Positions 63,701-64,000 of a stretch of 64,000 bases of DNA are shown in pieces. Within the stretch, counting starts at the first letter, position 1. Every line of letters starts with the position of its first letter. The stretch is taken from positions 8,866 through 72,865 of the forward strand of contig CAYHQQ010000015.1 of the NCBI GenBank assembly GCA_964358855.1. Reading direction: 5' to 3'. Under the pieces are notes generated by a model. It did not search any database. It was not told where the DNA came from and was given only the letters and a program-made list of their open reading frames with translations. A program made the translations under genes and the position numbers. This DNA comes from UBA2396 sp038042175 (GTDB lineage Bacteria > Planctomycetota > Phycisphaerae > Phycisphaerales > UBA1924).

Positions 63701-63836
63701 ACTCACCCAAGTCACCCTCCGCTCCAAACTCGGCGGCAGTTGCTCCCTGCGCTACGGCTCCACGACAAACACCCTCACCCTCACGCCGGGCCAATCCATC
63801 GAACTCAACAGCACGTTGGGCACGCTCGGAAAGTAG
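60711..63836 (+). CDS. GH95 alpha-L-fucosidase with LamG-like domain
   Basis: The 1,041-residue exported enzyme has a signal peptide (SVTMVLAATTLGLARTAAA). A LamG-type beta-sandwich spans about 40-215 (LTLEAWIRPAKFDAPGVRLI, EWAHVVGIFS, ALYVNGKKVADAG). The GH95 region then has a beta domain with WNQALPLGNGRLGAMVFGGI near 275, and a barrel with LQGLWNKDTNPAWGSKWTVN, INTEMNYWPAEVCNLAECHE, HHNADLWRGAAPVDGVWGVW and QIDGNFGGTAAIAEMLLQSH. These motifs cover the known catalytic sites, including the Asn/Asp/Glu region around NINTEMNYWP. It releases fucose or related sugars from polysaccharides. The ATG at 60711 follows GGAGG by 7 bases. It is divergent from the GH32 gene across a repeat element. Confidence 0.95.
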   Translation: MTQYHRPTCGIVSFVARLLSVTMVLAATTLGLARTAAADPPAALPFTGSGDIVQTPSCPALELHNELTLEAWIRPAKFDAPGVRLIDKTQAGTQIGYMLDTYPGNSLRFLLAEGQLTAPNALTPNEWAHVVGIFSVPHNTYALYVNGKKVADAGHPGMKPLTIGKQPLRIGADSDGAHRYKGDMARVAIYSRALSETEITRLAKEPDRRSLGLEARVADWDFRAPGRLAYVSETPSGRLELSHPARLTGSAPPPPQPRTTLWYRQPAADWNQALPLGNGRLGAMVFGGIEHELLQLNETTLWSGRPHSYAIKGASSNLPEVRRLLFAGQNNAAAELAGKTMMGSPVLQQSYQPLGDLDLRFDAPKGARDEVFDYRRELDVRDGIARVRYKVGDVTFTRECFISAPDQVLVVHLTADRADALNFSAAITSPHSHQQTTLQEPGLHVLRGQWHGDGKDRDLTAGVDGAGTRFEIALSVDAGGGHMTSVDGRIVVRNAHQATLILAAATSFKNYHDISGDPASIWLPQLSAATKKKYNQLLQSHLTDIHRLMDRMTFDLGGEKAASEPTDVRLAHVREGTPDPDLCALYFQFGRYLLASSSRPGGQPANLQGLWNKDTNPAWGSKWTVNINTEMNYWPAEVCNLAECHEPLFDLLDDISVTGAEVAHELYNARGWVLHHNADLWRGAAPVDGVWGVWPMAGAWLSRHPWEHYTFSGDKVFLERRAWPLMKGAARFILDFLIEAPPGTPAAGKLVTSPSHSPENSFRKADGTNSSFTYAATMDLSIVRDLLTNCISAIDTLDALHGGGSKFEPDFRKELASALARLAPLQISPKDGRLQEWIEDYDEPEPGHRHMSHLFGLHPGSEITPRGTPALTAAARKSLEYRLSHGGGGTGWSRAWVVNFFARLQDGDQAHKNLQLLLARSTLPNLFDNHPPFQIDGNFGGTAAIAEMLLQSHAQDLTHTPELTLLPALPAAWPTGHITGLRARGGFELDLSWQNSKLTQVTLRSKLGGSCSLRYGSTTNTLTLTPGQSIELNSTLGTLGK

Positions 63837-63879
63837 CGATGCTCGCAGGGATGACGCTACTCGCCTACACCCTGCCTTG

Positions 63880-64000
63880 GAGCCCGTAGGGCTCATCGTC
63901 AATAGCCGGGGGCGAAGCCCCCGGAAAGCCCGCGCATCGTTCTTCGACCCCGAAGGGCAACGCCGTGAACTGAAGCAAAGATTCTTGCAGAAAAGCGCCG
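63880..64000. repeat. Palindromic intergenic repeat at window end
   Basis: Two perfect hairpins follow each other: GAGCCC-GTA-GGGCTC at 63880-63894 and ccgggggcgaagcccccgg at 63906-63924. A looser GACCCCGAAGGG motif comes next. No open frame of note is present. The composition matches palindromic repeats seen between genes in many planctomycete genomes. It could stop or stabilise the GH95 transcript, though no T-run is present. Confidence 0.55.

Overview
The window looks like a chromosome segment of a planctomycete, most likely of the Phycisphaerae type. It is GC-rich and has small 4-base-overlap (ATGA/GTGA) operons. A secreted repeat protein (1950-3119) ends in the paired DFDxDG...DFFDYD calcium-loop tail typical of exported Phycisphaerales proteins. 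There are many carbohydrate-active enzymes, and palindromic intergenic repeats of the kind scattered through planctomycete genomes. The taxonomic call is inference; no rRNA is present.

Left part (1 to about 24,340) is accessory DNA. It starts with a minus-strand trio of poorly known genes (TIGR04255 family, a hexapeptide-repeat protein, and a gene cut by the window edge that uses a TTG start). Next come the secreted repeat protein and a 1,424-residue SNF2 helicase whose C-terminal third is about 29 copies of a 15-residue Cys/Ser-alternating repeat. Then follows a type I restriction-modification operon (hsdM, hsdS, hsdR) with a complete DarT/DarG DNA ADP-ribosylation toxin-antitoxin pair inserted between hsdS and hsdR; its HsdM carries an extra DUF4160-like C-terminal domain. 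To the right, a P63C-domain gene is divergent from a plus-strand gene run across a perfect 18-bp palindrome that forms two mirror-image promoters. The plus-strand run (unknown protein, two excisionase-like HTH proteins, CHC2/Toprim/DUF3987 primase-helicase, XRE regulator, tyrosine integrase) is the core of an integrative element. It ends inside tRNA-Gly(TCC), and the integrase reading frame runs through the tRNA gene. The left attachment site was not found and may lie outside the window.

Right part (24,396-64,000) reads as chromosomal backbone. It holds a photolyase divergent from an Lhr-type helicase, a UPF0175/DUF3368 toxin-antitoxin pair, a prolyl oligopeptidase, tRNA-Tyr, a STAS/ECF sigma/zinc anti-sigma operon, and an ATP-grasp/NRDE/DinB operon. 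Next are a four-gene membrane redox operon with a ferric-reductase-like/Rieske fusion, YHS and DoxX genes, and a CoaB-like gene. A sigma-54 activator follows whose PAS domain is broken by an in-frame TAG.

From 44,404 to 57,366 a plus-strand run appears to build an oxidative glucose module: glucose dehydrogenase, glycogen debranching enzyme, aquaporin, GMC oxidoreductase, VOC protein, MGH1-type glucosidase, GlcG/HbpS protein, double-YHS lipoprotein and SMP-30 lactonase. The window closes with an MTA/SAH nucleosidase, a GH32 fructan hydrolase also broken by an in-frame TAG, and a GH95 alpha-L-fucosidase.
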